Shown in pieces: positions 48,023 through 56,627 of a DNA stretch of 64,000 nt. Numbering within the stretch: the first letter of the stretch is position 1; each line of letters opens with the position of its first letter. The notes beneath the pieces were generated by a model. It made no database searches and was not told where the DNA came from. It saw only the letters and a list, made by a program, of their open reading frames with translations. Origin of the DNA: Streptomyces antimycoticus (lineage in GTDB: Bacteria; Actinomycetota; Actinomycetes; Streptomycetales; Streptomycetaceae); NCBI RefSeq assembly GCF_005405925.1, contig NZ_BJHV01000001.1:3162001-3226000 (forward strand). The letters run 5' to 3'. The position numbers were made by a program, and so were the translations under genes.

Positions 48023-49513
48023 GTGAGCACCGAGGACACCGACACCCCGCAGACCCCCGACGACACTCCCCGACCGCGCCGGCGCTCGCCGCTGGCCGTC
48101 GTATCGGTGGCGGCCGCGGTGCTGGTCGCCGGAGGTGGCGGCGCCTACTGGGCCTCCACCGCGGCGGACGGCGGCACCCGGGGTCCGGGTGCGGCGGGCG
48201 AGGACGGAGCGCCCAAGCCCCTCGCACTGGACGCCTACGCCTCTCCGGGCGGTGAGCGAGGAGGGAACGAGGGCATCGCGCCCGGTGAGCCCGATCCACA
48301 CGGCGGCCGCTACGTCGTCACGGGCAAGCTGCCGGACGGGCCCAAGGAGGCCCCGGTCTACCTGACCGACCCGAAGGTCACCAAGGCCGATGTGGCGCGG
48401 CTGGCGAAGGCGCTGGACGTCTCCGGCAGCCCCCGCGCCGACCACGGGTACTGGAAGGTCGGCGGCACCCCGGACGCGAGCGGCCCGACGCTGCGGGTGA
48501 GCCAGAACGGACCGGGCAGCTGGTCGTACTCGCGCTATGGGTCGCCGGGCGGTACGTCCTGCGTCCACCCGGACGGGAAACCCGACGGGAAGCCGGACGC
48601 GAAGAAGGCCGCGCGGACCGACAAGGGCGATGGGGCGGACCAGGCCGACAAGAGCTGCCCGACCTACCGCGACGGCGACAAGCGCGGCGACAACGGCGCC
48701 GCCGAGGGCCGCGAGGCGGCCGTGTCCGAGGAGAAGGCCCAGCGCGCCGCCGAGCCGGTGCTCAAGGCGCTCGGGCTGTCGGACGCGAAGCTGGACGCGA
48801 GCGGCCTCTACGGCGCCGTGCGGATGGTGAACGCCGATCCGAAGGTGGGCGATCTGCCCACCTACGGCTGGGGGACCAGTCTGCAGGTCGGCGCCGACGG
48901 CCAGTTGGTCGGCGGCAGCGGCACGCTGGCGAAGCCCAAGGAGGACGACACCTATCCGGTGCTCAGCGCGGAACAGGCGCTGGAGCGGCTCAACTCGACG
49001 TCGGCCAAGGGCGATGGCCCGTCGGGCAAGGTGGACGTGCGCAAGGTGACGTTCGGCCTCGCCTCGCACATGGTGGACGGCCGGCGGGCGCTGGTGCCGT
49101 CGTGGATCTTCGAGACCAAGCCGACCGGGACCAACCGGGTGGCGGTCACCCTCCCCTACCCCGCGGTGAAGCCGGAATTCATCAAGAAGGCCGAGGAGCC
49201 GGGCCACTCCCCCTCGACCCGGCCGGGCAAGGGGAACCGGACCTCCAAGCCGGATGACATCACCTCGTACCGCGTGGACGGCAAGACCCTGACGCTGCGC
49301 TTCTGGGGCGGTGTCTGCAACACCTACTCGGTCTCCGCGAAGGAGACCTCCGAGCAGGTGACGCTGGAGCTCAAGAGCAAGCCGACCCATCCGGGGCGGG
49401 CCTGCATCCTCATCGCCAAGCAGCTGGACCGGAAGGTGACGCTGAAGGAGCCGCTGGACGGCCGGAAGGTCGTGGACGGCTCCACCGGCGAGACGGTGCC
49501 GCTGCGGAAGTGA
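48023..49513 (+). CDS. Membrane-anchored extracytoplasmic protein of unknown function
   Basis: The 496-residue protein starts at GTG 48023. A short cytoplasmic Arg/Pro-rich head is followed by one span (LAVVSVAAAVLVAGGGGAYW, about 26-45). The remainder is extracellular: a Gly/Ala/Pro linker, then a Lys/Asp-rich region and a beta-rich part with VSQNGPGSWSYSRYGSPGG and WGGVCNTYSVSAKETSEQV. Two Cys pairs may form disulfides. The layout resembles actinobacterial surface proteins with a large mixed-fold ectodomain, but I recognise no enzyme motif. A strong bidirectional terminator follows. Confidence 0.8.
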   Translation: MSTEDTDTPQTPDDTPRPRRRSPLAVVSVAAAVLVAGGGGAYWASTAADGGTRGPGAAGEDGAPKPLALDAYASPGGERGGNEGIAPGEPDPHGGRYVVTGKLPDGPKEAPVYLTDPKVTKADVARLAKALDVSGSPRADHGYWKVGGTPDASGPTLRVSQNGPGSWSYSRYGSPGGTSCVHPDGKPDGKPDAKKAARTDKGDGADQADKSCPTYRDGDKRGDNGAAEGREAAVSEEKAQRAAEPVLKALGLSDAKLDASGLYGAVRMVNADPKVGDLPTYGWGTSLQVGADGQLVGGSGTLAKPKEDDTYPVLSAEQALERLNSTSAKGDGPSGKVDVRKVTFGLASHMVDGRRALVPSWIFETKPTGTNRVAVTLPYPAVKPEFIKKAEEPGHSPSTRPGKGNRTSKPDDITSYRVDGKTLTLRFWGGVCNTYSVSAKETSEQVTLELKSKPTHPGRACILIAKQLDRKVTLKEPLDGRKVVDGSTGETVPLRK

Positions 49514-49542
49514 GCGGACCGCGAGCGCTGCGGCAGGACATG

Positions 49543-49579
49543 CGGAAGGGGGCGGGCCCGATGGGCCCGCCCCCTTCCG
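49543..49579. terminator. Bidirectional terminator between the surface protein and erpA
   Basis: A perfect 17-bp stem (CGGAAGGGGGCGGGCCC and its complement), loop GAT, followed by TTTCGCTGTTTT on the plus strand. Confidence 0.9.
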
Positions 49580-49607
49580 TTTCGCTGTTTTCCGCCGCGC
49601 CGGGGGC

Positions 49608-49961
49608 TCAGCTGAAGGAGTCGCCGCAGGCGCAGGAACCCGTGGCGTTCGGGTTGTCGATGGTGAAGCCCTGCTTCTCGATGGTGTCGACGAAGTCGAT
49701 CGAGGCACCGCCCAGGTACGGGGCGCTCATGCGGTCGGTCACGACCTTGACGCCGCCGAAGTCCTTGACGACGTCGCCGTCGAGCGAGCGCTCGTCGAAG
49801 AAGAGCTGGTAGCGCAGGCCGGAGCAGCCGCCGGGCTGAACGGCGACGCGCAGCGCGAGGTCGTCGCGGCCCTCCTGCTCCAGCAGGCTCTTGACCTTCG
49901 ACGCGGCGGCGTCGGACAGGATGATGCCCTCGCTCGCGGTGGTCTCGTCCTGAACGGTCAT
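49608..49961 (-). CDS. erpA: A-type Fe-S cluster insertion protein
   Basis: The 117-residue HesB/IscA-family protein carries or inserts Fe-S clusters. The three ligand cysteines are in VQPGGCSGLRYQ and in GSCACGDSFS at the C-terminus. ATG 49961 starts the conserved segment; the longer upstream reading is rejected. It is divergent from nadA, whose product is a [4Fe-4S] enzyme, so the pair share both promoter region and a likely functional link. Confidence 0.92.
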   Translation of the reverse strand: MTVQDETTASEGIILSDAAASKVKSLLEQEGRDDLALRVAVQPGGCSGLRYQLFFDERSLDGDVVKDFGGVKVVTDRMSAPYLGGASIDFVDTIEKQGFTIDNPNATGSCACGDSFS

Positions 49962-50114
49962 CTGCTTCTCTCCCGGGTCGTACGGACTACTTGCCGTCGG
50001 AACCAACCAACGGCGTCCCGGATTCATTCCGGGCCCAGCGCTTATCTCCCGCTGTCCTTCATGCTCGCATACGGGTGGACGCACCGGAATGCGTCACATC
50101 GACACAATGCCTCT

Positions 50115-50161
50115 CGTCAAAGTGACGTGAAGCGGCTATGATAGATAGCGTCATTCTGACG
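50115..50161 (+). promoter_or_regulatory. nadA promoter with two matching palindromic operator sites
   Basis: Two copies of CGTCA-N3-TGACG lie at 50115-50127 and 50149-50161, centres 34 bp apart. A candidate -35 (TCGTCA, 50114-50119) overlaps the first, and a -10 (TATGAT, 50137-50142) with 17-bp spacing sits between them, so bound repressor would cover the promoter. The spacing is about three helical turns. The regulator is not identified; an NAD-biosynthesis repressor is the natural guess. Confidence 0.6.
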
Positions 50162-50197
50162 ATTAGGGTTCCCAGCGAAGAAAGAAGGGTGCGTGAC

Positions 50198-51376
50198 GTG
50201 ACCACCGCCCAGCCCCTCGATGTGCAGCCGACCCCGCTCGCTCTGCTGCTTCTCGGCCGGGAGGCCGACCCCCGCAGCGAGCGCGGCGTGGAGTGCCCGG
50301 GAGACCTTCCGGCGCCCTCCGACCCGGATCTGGTGGCACGCGCCCGCGCGGCCAAGGAGAAGCTCGGGGACAAGGTCTTCGTCCTCGGTCACCACTACCA
50401 GCGTGACGAGGTCATCGAGTTCGCTGATGTCACCGGTGACTCCTTCAAGCTGGCCCGGGACGCGGCGGCGCGGCCGGACGCCGAGTACATCGTCTTCTGC
50501 GGTGTGCACTTCATGGCCGAGTCCGCCGACATCCTCACCACCGAGGCCCAGCAGGTCGTCCTCCCCGACCTGGCGGCCGGCTGCTCGATGGCCGACATGG
50601 CCACGGCCGAGCAGGTCGCCGAGTGCTGGGAGGTGCTGACCGAGGCGGGTGTCGCGGAGGCGACGGTGCCCGTCTCGTACATGAACTCCTCGGCCGACAT
50701 CAAGGCGTTCACCGGCAAGCACGGCGGCACGATCTGCACCTCGTCCAACGCCAAGCGGGCGCTGGAGTGGGCGTTCCAGCAGGGCCAGAAGGTGCTCTTC
50801 CTGCCCGATCAGCACCTCGGGCGCAATACGGCGGTCCGCGACATGGGCATGTCGCTGGAGGACTGCGTCGTCTACAACCCGCACAAGCCGAACGGCGGGC
50901 TCACCCCCGAGCAGCTGCGCGCCGCGACGATGATCCTGTGGCGCGGCCACTGCTCGGTGCACGGCCGCTTCTCGCTGGACTCGGTCAACGATGTGCGCGA
51001 GCGGATACCGGGTGTGAACGTGCTGGTGCACCCCGAGTGCAAGCACGAGGTCGTGGCGGCGGCCGACTACGTGGGCTCGACCGAGTACATCATCAAGGCC
51101 CTGGAGGCCGCCCCCGCCGGTTCGAAGTGGGCGATCGGCACGGAGCTGAATCTCGTACGGCGCCTGGCCAATCGTTTCGCCGACCAGGGCAAGGAGATCG
51201 TCTTCCTCGACAAGACGGTCTGCTTCTGCTCGACCATGAACCGGATCGATCTGCCGCATCTGGTCTGGGCGCTGGAGTCGCTGGTGGCCGGCAAGGTGGT
51301 CAACCGCATCCAGGTCGACCAGGAGACGGAGCACTTCGCCAAGCTGGCCCTGGAGCGGATGCTGGCGCTGCCGTAG
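50198..51376 (+). CDS. nadA: Quinolinate synthase
   Basis: The 392-residue [4Fe-4S] enzyme condenses iminoaspartate with dihydroxyacetone phosphate in NAD synthesis. The three cluster Cys are in IVFCGVHFMAES, LWRGHCSVHG and KTVCFCSTMN. HHYQRDEVIEFAD and LPDQHLGRNTA are further family motifs. It is of the three-domain length. GTG 50198 gives the conserved VTTAQPLDVQPTPLALLLL start with AGAAGG upstream; GTG 50189 is possible. It is controlled by the paired palindromes. nadB and nadC are not in the window. Confidence 0.94.
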   Translation: MTTAQPLDVQPTPLALLLLGREADPRSERGVECPGDLPAPSDPDLVARARAAKEKLGDKVFVLGHHYQRDEVIEFADVTGDSFKLARDAAARPDAEYIVFCGVHFMAESADILTTEAQQVVLPDLAAGCSMADMATAEQVAECWEVLTEAGVAEATVPVSYMNSSADIKAFTGKHGGTICTSSNAKRALEWAFQQGQKVLFLPDQHLGRNTAVRDMGMSLEDCVVYNPHKPNGGLTPEQLRAATMILWRGHCSVHGRFSLDSVNDVRERIPGVNVLVHPECKHEVVAAADYVGSTEYIIKALEAAPAGSKWAIGTELNLVRRLANRFADQGKEIVFLDKTVCFCSTMNRIDLPHLVWALESLVAGKVVNRIQVDQETEHFAKLALERMLALP

Positions 51377-51454
51377 GCAGCGTTGTTCGGCGATGGGGGC
51401 GGGGCGCCCAATCGTGGCACCTGCGGCGGGCTGCTTTCCCCTCCCCGCCCCCTC

Positions 51455-51630
51455 CCACAACTGGGGCTCCGCCCCAGCCCCCGCCGGGGTCCGGGGGCGA
51501 AACAGCCCCCGCCACGCGGCGGAGCCGCATATCGATGCCGCGGGAAGGAGCGGGGCGGGTGGCGGACGGCCGCACGCTGTCCCAGATCAGCGGCCACGGG
51601 GGGCGGGCGGTTGCGCCGGGCTCCCCGGCC
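51455..51630. repeat. Intergenic repeat block with REP-like element and cobU-like segment
   Basis: The gap downstream of nadA contains a CTGGGGCTCCGCCCCAG hairpin at about 51461 and a REP-like copy (GCCACGCGGCGGAGCCGC core, 51505-51542) shared with the block near 60.1-60.4 kb. It also holds a 76-bp segment (51551-51627) nearly the same as part of the cobU coding region at 57238-57314. No gene is supported here. Confidence 0.7.
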
Positions 51631-52308
51631 CTACGCGCCCGCGCGGACCAGCCCCGTCTCGTAGGCGATCACCACGAGCTGGGCGCGATCGCGGGCGCCC
51701 AGCTTGGCCATCGCCCGGTTGACATGCGTCTTGACCGTGAGCGGGCTGACCTCCAGCCGGGCGGCGATCTCGTCGTTGGACAGCCCGCCCCCGACCTGGA
51801 CCAGGACCTCGCGCTCGCGGACGGTGAGGGCGTCCAGCCGTGAGGCGTCATAGGCGCCCTCGTCGCCGCTCCCGTCGCCCTGGGCCAGGAAGCGGGCGAT
51901 CAGCCCCTTGGTCGCGGCCGGGGACAGCAGCGCCTCGCCGGCGGCCGCGATGCGGATCGCCGCGAGCAGCTCATCGGGTTCCGCGCCCTTGCCGAGGAAG
52001 CCGCTGGCCCCCGCCCGCAGCGAGTCCACCACGTACTCGTCGACCTCGAAGGTCGTCAGCATGACCACCCGGACGTCCGCGAGCTGCGGATCCTCGGTGA
52101 TCATGCGGGTCGCGGCCAGCCCGTCCGTACCGGGCATCCGGATGTCCATCAGGACGACGTCGGCGCCCCGGGCACGGGCGATCTCCACCGCCTGCGCGCC
52201 GTCGGACGCCTCCCCCACCACCTCCATGTCCGCCTCGGAGTCCACCAGAACGCGGAACGCACTGCGCAGCAGCGCCTGATCGTCCGCGAGCAGCACCTTG
52301 ATCGTCAT
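51631..52308 (-). CDS. NarL/LuxR-family response regulator
   Basis: The 225-residue protein has a receiver domain at 1-120: LLADDQALLRSAF acidic pair, phospho-acceptor in VLMDIRMPGTDG near 54, and Lys in FLGKGAEPDE. A LuxR helix-turn-helix spans about 155-215 (LTVREREVLVQVGGGLSNDEIAARL). The ATG overlaps the stop of the kinase gene by one base (TGATG), so the pair are co-translated. The regulon is unknown. Confidence 0.92.
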   Translation of the reverse strand: MTIKVLLADDQALLRSAFRVLVDSEADMEVVGEASDGAQAVEIARARGADVVLMDIRMPGTDGLAATRMITEDPQLADVRVVMLTTFEVDEYVVDSLRAGASGFLGKGAEPDELLAAIRIAAAGEALLSPAATKGLIARFLAQGDGSGDEGAYDASRLDALTVREREVLVQVGGGLSNDEIAARLEVSPLTVKTHVNRAMAKLGARDRAQLVVIAYETGLVRAGA

Positions 52309-53582
52309 CAGTCCCCTCCCCTACGCGGCTGCAGAGGAACTCTCACCCGCACCCGGAAACCGCCCTCGGGCAGGGGTGCCGCCTCGCAGCTGCCGCGCAG
52401 CGCGGTCACTCGCTCGCGCATGCCCAGCAGACCGTGTCCGCCGCCGGTCTCCTCCCCGGGCGCCGGGGGCTCCCCCTCCGGCCCCTCGGGCCGCCTCCCC
52501 GCCCCGTCGTCCTCGACCGTGACCTCCAGGGCGCTCCCGGCAGCACCCCCGACGCGGGCGATGCGGACCTCGGCCGTGGCCCCGGGCCCGGCGTGCTTGT
52601 GCACATTGGTCAGCGCCTCCTGGACGATGCGGTAGGCCGTGAGGTCCACCGAGCCCGGCAGCGGGCCCAGCGCCTCCGCCGGCTCCGCCCGGACCCGGAC
52701 CCGCATCCCGGCCCGTACGAAGCCGTCCACGAGCTGGTCCAGGACAGCGAGGCCGGGGGCCGGTTCGGTGGGGGCGGCGGGGTCGCCGTACTGCCGCAGC
52801 AGGCCGACCGTGGCGCGCAGCTCGTCCAGCGCCGAGCGGCTCGCCTGCCGTACGTGGGCGAGCGCCTCCTTGGCCTGGTCCGGGCGGTTGTCCATGACAT
52901 GGGAGGCGACCCCGGCCTGCACGTTGACCAGCGCGATGTGATGGGCCACGACATCGTGCAGCTCACGGGCGATCCGCAGCCGCTCCTCGGCGACCCGGCG
53001 GCGCGCCTCCTCCTCACGGGTGCGTTCGGCGCGGACCGCCCGCTCCTCGATGGCGGCGATATACGCGCGCCGGCTGCGCACCGCGTCACCGGTGGCCGCG
53101 GCCAGCCCGGCCCACGCGAACAGGCCCCAGTTCTCCTGCGAGTACCAGGGGTTGAGCGCGAAGAGCATCCCGGCACCGGTGAGCAGCACGGCCGTGGCGG
53201 CGCCGAGCCGCCAGGTGGTGGGGCGGTCGGTGCGGGTCGCGGCGGTGTAGAGCGCCACCACGACCCCGAACACGATCGAGGTGCGCGGCGGGCCCACGTC
53301 ATTGGTGACGATCTCGACGAGGGTGAGGGCGACGGTGAAGGCGAGCACCCCGCGGGGCAGATCGCGGCGGAAGATCAGCGAGCCGGCGACGAGCACGGCC
53401 AGCAGCACGAAGAGGGGGCCCAGCGACTGGTGGCGCATGCGCGGACCGGCCACGGCGCCGATCAGGATCAGCGCGAGGACCCCGATCGCCACCAGGGTGT
53501 CCAGGGCTCGGGGGTGGGCACACAGCCAGCGGTGCGGACGGGCCAGACCCGGCCCGACGGCGAGGGGAGTCACGGAATCCAA
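52308..53582 (-). CDS. DesK/NarX-type sensor histidine kinase
   Basis: The 424-residue kinase has five or six membrane spans in the first 165 residues, then a short coiled coil. The HisKA_3 domain has the phospho-accepting His in RIARELHDVVAHHIALV near 222. HATPase_c carries EALTNVHKHAGPG near 315, VEDDGAG near 360 and HGLLGMRERVTALRG near 390, with a Pro/Glu-rich insert between. There is no extracytoplasmic loop of note, so it probably senses the membrane. TTG 53582 is used, with GTG 53573 as alternative. Confidence 0.9.
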   Translation of the reverse strand: MDSVTPLAVGPGLARPHRWLCAHPRALDTLVAIGVLALILIGAVAGPRMRHQSLGPLFVLLAVLVAGSLIFRRDLPRGVLAFTVALTLVEIVTNDVGPPRTSIVFGVVVALYTAATRTDRPTTWRLGAATAVLLTGAGMLFALNPWYSQENWGLFAWAGLAAATGDAVRSRRAYIAAIEERAVRAERTREEEARRRVAEERLRIARELHDVVAHHIALVNVQAGVASHVMDNRPDQAKEALAHVRQASRSALDELRATVGLLRQYGDPAAPTEPAPGLAVLDQLVDGFVRAGMRVRVRAEPAEALGPLPGSVDLTAYRIVQEALTNVHKHAGPGATAEVRIARVGGAAGSALEVTVEDDGAGRRPEGPEGEPPAPGEETGGGHGLLGMRERVTALRGSCEAAPLPEGGFRVRVRVPLQPRRGGD

Positions 53583-53597
53583 CGGTAAGGGCCGCCG

Positions 53598-53625
53598 CGG
53601 GCCGCCCGGCTTCCTGGGCGGCCCG
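53598..53625. terminator. Terminator of the psp unit
   Basis: A perfect 10-bp CGGGCCGCCC/GGGCGGCCCG stem with an 8-base loop lies 61 bases past the pspAA stop and just upstream of the kinase gene. Confidence 0.65.
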
Positions 53626-53685
53626 TACCCGGCCGGTGAGGGGAGGCACGACCTGTGCTGGAGTGTGGTCCGGGGGTGCGCCGCA

Positions 53686-53964
53686 CTAGCCCGGAATGAG
53701 GCCGTCGTCCTTGAGCATCGCCTTGACTTCCTCGAGGGTCGCCCCCGCTGCGGGGAGGATCAGCTCGGACGGCTGAAGCGCGTCGTCGGGCAGGGGCTCA
53801 CCGGCCGAGCGCACCGCGTCCAGCAGCGCGCCCAGGGTCTTCCGGAAGCCTTCGTGGTCGCCGCCCTCGATCTCGGCGAGCAGCTCGTCGTCCAGCCTGT
53901 TCAGTCCGGGCAGATGGCTTTCGGCCACCCGCACCTGGCCCTCCCCCATGATCCGTACGATCAT
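53686..53964 (-). CDS. pspAA: PspAA (PspA-associated small protein)
   Basis: The 92-residue protein begins with the signature MIVRIMGEGQVRVAE and ends with EEVKAMLKDDGLIPG, which fit the PspAA family that accompanies PspA in Actinobacteria. The domain is thought to modulate PspA in envelope-stress response. It follows pspA by 39 bases on the same strand. Confidence 0.88.
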   Translation of the reverse strand: MIVRIMGEGQVRVAESHLPGLNRLDDELLAEIEGGDHEGFRKTLGALLDAVRSAGEPLPDDALQPSELILPAAGATLEEVKAMLKDDGLIPG

Positions 53965-54003
53965 GACGACCTCCTTGGAGACCTCGCCCAGGCGGGGCGC
54001 GGG

Positions 54004-54789
54004 CTACTGCTTGTCGAACTTGCGCGGGGTCTGGGACTGCTGGGCCTCGTCCGTCTTGCCGCCCTCGATCGCCTGCTGCGGGCTGCCGCCGGCCAGCTCG
54101 GCCTTCATCCGCTGCAGCTCCAGCTCCACGTCCGTACCGCCGGAGATCCGGTCGAGCTCGGCCGCGATGTCGTCCTTGGCCATGCCGGACTGGTCGTCCA
54201 GGGCGCCGGAGGCCAGCAGCTCGTCGATCGCGCCCGCGCGGGCCTGCAGCTGCGCCGTCTTGTCCTCGGCACGCTGGATCGCCATGCCGACGTCGCCCAT
54301 CTCCTCGGAGATGCCGGAGAACGCCTCGCCGATACGGGTCTGCGCCTGGGCCGCGGTGTAGGTGGCCTTGATGGTCTCCTTGCGCGTGCGGAAGGCGTCG
54401 ACCTTGGCCTGCAGCCGCTGGGCGGCCAGGGTCAGCTTCTCCTCCTCGCCCTGCAGCGTCTGGTGCTGGGTCTCCAGGTCGGTGACCTGCTGCTGCAGCG
54501 CCGCGCGGCGGGAGAGCGCCTCGCGGGCCAGGTCCTCCCGGCCGAGCGCGAGCGCCTTGCGCCCCTGGTCCTCCAGCTTGGTGGACTGGCCCTGCAACTG
54601 GTTGAGCTGCAGCTCCAGGCGCTTGCGCGAGGTCGCCACGTCGGCAACGCCACGCCGCACCTTCTGGAGCAGCTCAAGCTGTTTCTGGTACGAGTAGTCG
54701 AGGGTCTCGCGCGGGTCCTCGGCCCGGTCCAGGGCCTTGTTGGCCTTCGCGCGGAAGATCATCCCCATACGCTTCATGACACCGCTCAT
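54004..54789 (-). CDS. pspA: PspA/IM30 (Vipp1) family membrane-stress protein
   Basis: The 261-residue, almost wholly helical ESCRT-III-like protein opens with an amphipathic N-terminal helix (MKRMGMIFRAKANKAL) that binds membranes. Helices with heptads (KQLELLQKVRRGVADVATSR, RLQAKVDAFRTRKETIKATY) follow to about residue 225, then a polar Gln/Gly tail. It polymerises to protect or repair the membrane. ATG 54789 is chosen; ATG 54777 is plausible. PspAA follows. Confidence 0.92.
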   Translation of the reverse strand: MSGVMKRMGMIFRAKANKALDRAEDPRETLDYSYQKQLELLQKVRRGVADVATSRKRLELQLNQLQGQSTKLEDQGRKALALGREDLAREALSRRAALQQQVTDLETQHQTLQGEEEKLTLAAQRLQAKVDAFRTRKETIKATYTAAQAQTRIGEAFSGISEEMGDVGMAIQRAEDKTAQLQARAGAIDELLASGALDDQSGMAKDDIAAELDRISGGTDVELELQRMKAELAGGSPQQAIEGGKTDEAQQSQTPRKFDKQ

Positions 54790-55036
54790 GGGCCTCGCGC
54801 GCCCCCTTCTGACGGACGTGTGACTCCGGCACTCCAACAGACCCAGCCTACGGGGCCTGCTTCCATTACCGCACTGTTCGAGGCCGCTCGCGCTCCTCCT
54901 GCAGGACGATCAGAGGGCGGGAGCCTCCGGCGCAAGGAGGAGTGTGTCCCCTGTGTCCCGATACGGCGGGACTCCGTTGCGCGATCGTTCCCCCTGAGGC
55001 TGGGGCGCACACTCCGCACCCCGTACCCTTGGCCCT

Positions 55037-55633
55037 GTGTTCCGAAGCCGTTCCAAGGATGAGCAGGCCGCTACCACCAAGGTGACCGCGGACCAGCCGC
55101 AGCAGACCCGTGACCCGCAGGCGCCCAAGGGCCGCCCCACTCCCAAGCGGAGCGAGGCCCAGACGCAGCGCCGCAGCCTGGCGAAGACGCCGGCCAACCG
55201 TAAGGACGCCTCCAAGCGTGCCCGCGAGGCCCGCCGCGCCGATCTGGCCAAGCAGCGCGAGGCGCTGGCCGGGGGCGACGAGCGGTATCTGCCGGCCCGC
55301 GACAAGGGTCCGGTGCGGCGCTTCGCCCGCGACTTCGTGGACTCGCGGTTCTCCGTCGCCGAGTACTTCCTGCCGCTCGCGGTGGTCATCCTGATCCTGA
55401 GCATGATCCAGGCCGGCGCCATGCAGAGCTATGTGCTGCTGCTGTGGATGGTGGTCATCGTCCTGATCGTGATCAACTCCATCTTCTTCGGCTTCCAGCT
55501 CAAGCGGCAGCTGCGCCGGCGCTTCCCCGACGAGAATCTGCGCGGAGCGGTGGCGTACGCCCTGATGCGCACCCTCCAGATGCGCCGACTGCGGTTGCCC
55601 AAGCCGCAGGTCAAGCGCGGAGAGCGGCCCTGA
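55037..55633 (+). CDS. DUF3043 membrane protein
   Basis: The 198-residue protein starts at GTG 55037. A long basic, Lys/Arg/Ala-rich cytoplasmic N-terminal region (about 1-95) is followed by two close membrane spans (FLPLAVVILILSMIQAG and LLLWMVVIVLIVINSIFFG) and a basic C-terminal tail. It matches the actinobacterial DUF3043 family; function unknown. It lies divergent from pspA. The next gene overlaps its stop by a CTGA junction. Confidence 0.87.
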   Translation: MFRSRSKDEQAATTKVTADQPQQTRDPQAPKGRPTPKRSEAQTQRRSLAKTPANRKDASKRAREARRADLAKQREALAGGDERYLPARDKGPVRRFARDFVDSRFSVAEYFLPLAVVILILSMIQAGAMQSYVLLLWMVVIVLIVINSIFFGFQLKRQLRRRFPDENLRGAVAYALMRTLQMRRLRLPKPQVKRGERP

Positions 55634-56427
55634 GCGGCAGACCCTCCGGCTTCACCGGCGGGGCGCCCGGCTGGCTGAGCCACCTCGGGGGCCTGCGGAA
55701 CACCGTCCGGCAGGCGCTGGTCGCCCGCCAGCTCGATGAGCAGATCACCGCCCGCTTCCCGGTGGGACAGCGGCTGCGGGTGCTCGACGTGGGCGTCGGC
55801 CAGGGCACGCAAACCCTGCGGCTGGCCCGCGCGGGCCATGAGGTCACCGGGCTGGAGTCCGACCCCACCATGCTGGAGGCGGCCCGTACCGCGCTCGCCG
55901 ACGAGCCCGAGGGCATCCGACGACGCGTACGGCTCCTCGAGGGCGACGGCCGGGAGACCGGAGCACACTTCCTGCCGGGCGCCTTCGACGTGGTGCTGTG
56001 CCACGGGGTGCTGATGTACGTGCCCGAACCGGATCCGCTGCTCGCCGGGCTGGCCCGGGTGCTGGCCCCCGGCGGTCTGCTCTCCCTGCTGGTGCGCAAC
56101 GGTGACGCGCTGGCGATGCGGCCGGGGCTGGCCGGGGACTGGGACACGGCGCTGACCGCCTTCGACTCCCCCTCGTACATCAACCGGATCGGGCTGCCGG
56201 TGCGCGCCGACCGGCGCGAGGAGCTGACCGAGACCCTGACCGCGATCGGCGCGCCGCTGCACGCCTGGTACGGCGTGCGGGTCTTCACCGACCTCGCCCC
56301 GGACGACGCGGAGCCGCCCGGCTCCCAGGAGTGGGAGCGGCTGCTGACCGCCGAGGAGCGGGCCGGCCGCACCGATCCGTACCGCGCGGTGGCGGCACTG
56401 CTGCATCTGTGCGGGGTGCGGGGCTGA
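55630..56427 (+). CDS. SAM-dependent methyltransferase with apparent CTG start
   Basis: The 265-residue class I methyltransferase has motif I VLDVGVGQGTQTLRLA near 58, the acidic LESDP near 84, motif IV DVVLCHGVLMY near 120, and LARVLAPGGLLSLLV. It resembles CmoA/UbiE-type and Streptomyces orthologues; the substrate is not known. No ATG, GTG or TTG precedes the conserved region in frame. The only candidate is CTG at 55630, overlapping the upstream TGA as CTGA, with GGAGAG upstream. Translational coupling may let it start there. Confidence 0.83.
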   Translation: MSGRPSGFTGGAPGWLSHLGGLRNTVRQALVARQLDEQITARFPVGQRLRVLDVGVGQGTQTLRLARAGHEVTGLESDPTMLEAARTALADEPEGIRRRVRLLEGDGRETGAHFLPGAFDVVLCHGVLMYVPEPDPLLAGLARVLAPGGLLSLLVRNGDALAMRPGLAGDWDTALTAFDSPSYINRIGLPVRADRREELTETLTAIGAPLHAWYGVRVFTDLAPDDAEPPGSQEWERLLTAEERAGRTDPYRAVAALLHLCGVRG

Positions 56428-56532
56428 TCCGGCGACGGGGTGGCGGTGTGCACCGCCACCCCGCGCGCGTCCTGCCCGGCGCGCCCTCCTGCGCTTCGGC
56501 GCGCCTGCTCCGCTCGGCTCGTTTGCCTGTTC

Positions 56533-56617
56533 GGCGCGCTTGTCCGTCTGGCGCGCTTGTCCGCCGGGCGCGCTTGTCCGTCAGGCGCGCTTGTCCGTCA
56601 GGCGCGCTTGTCCGTCA
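56533..56617. repeat. 17-bp tandem repeat
   Basis: Five contiguous copies of GGCGCGCTTGTCCGTCA start at 56533, 56550, 56567, 56584 and 56601; the last three are identical, and a partial copy continues to the stop of the small minus-strand gene. The unit GC-clamps a TTGTCC core. It fills the gap between the methyltransferase and that gene. Confidence 0.85.
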
Positions 56618-56627
56618 GGCGCTTTGT

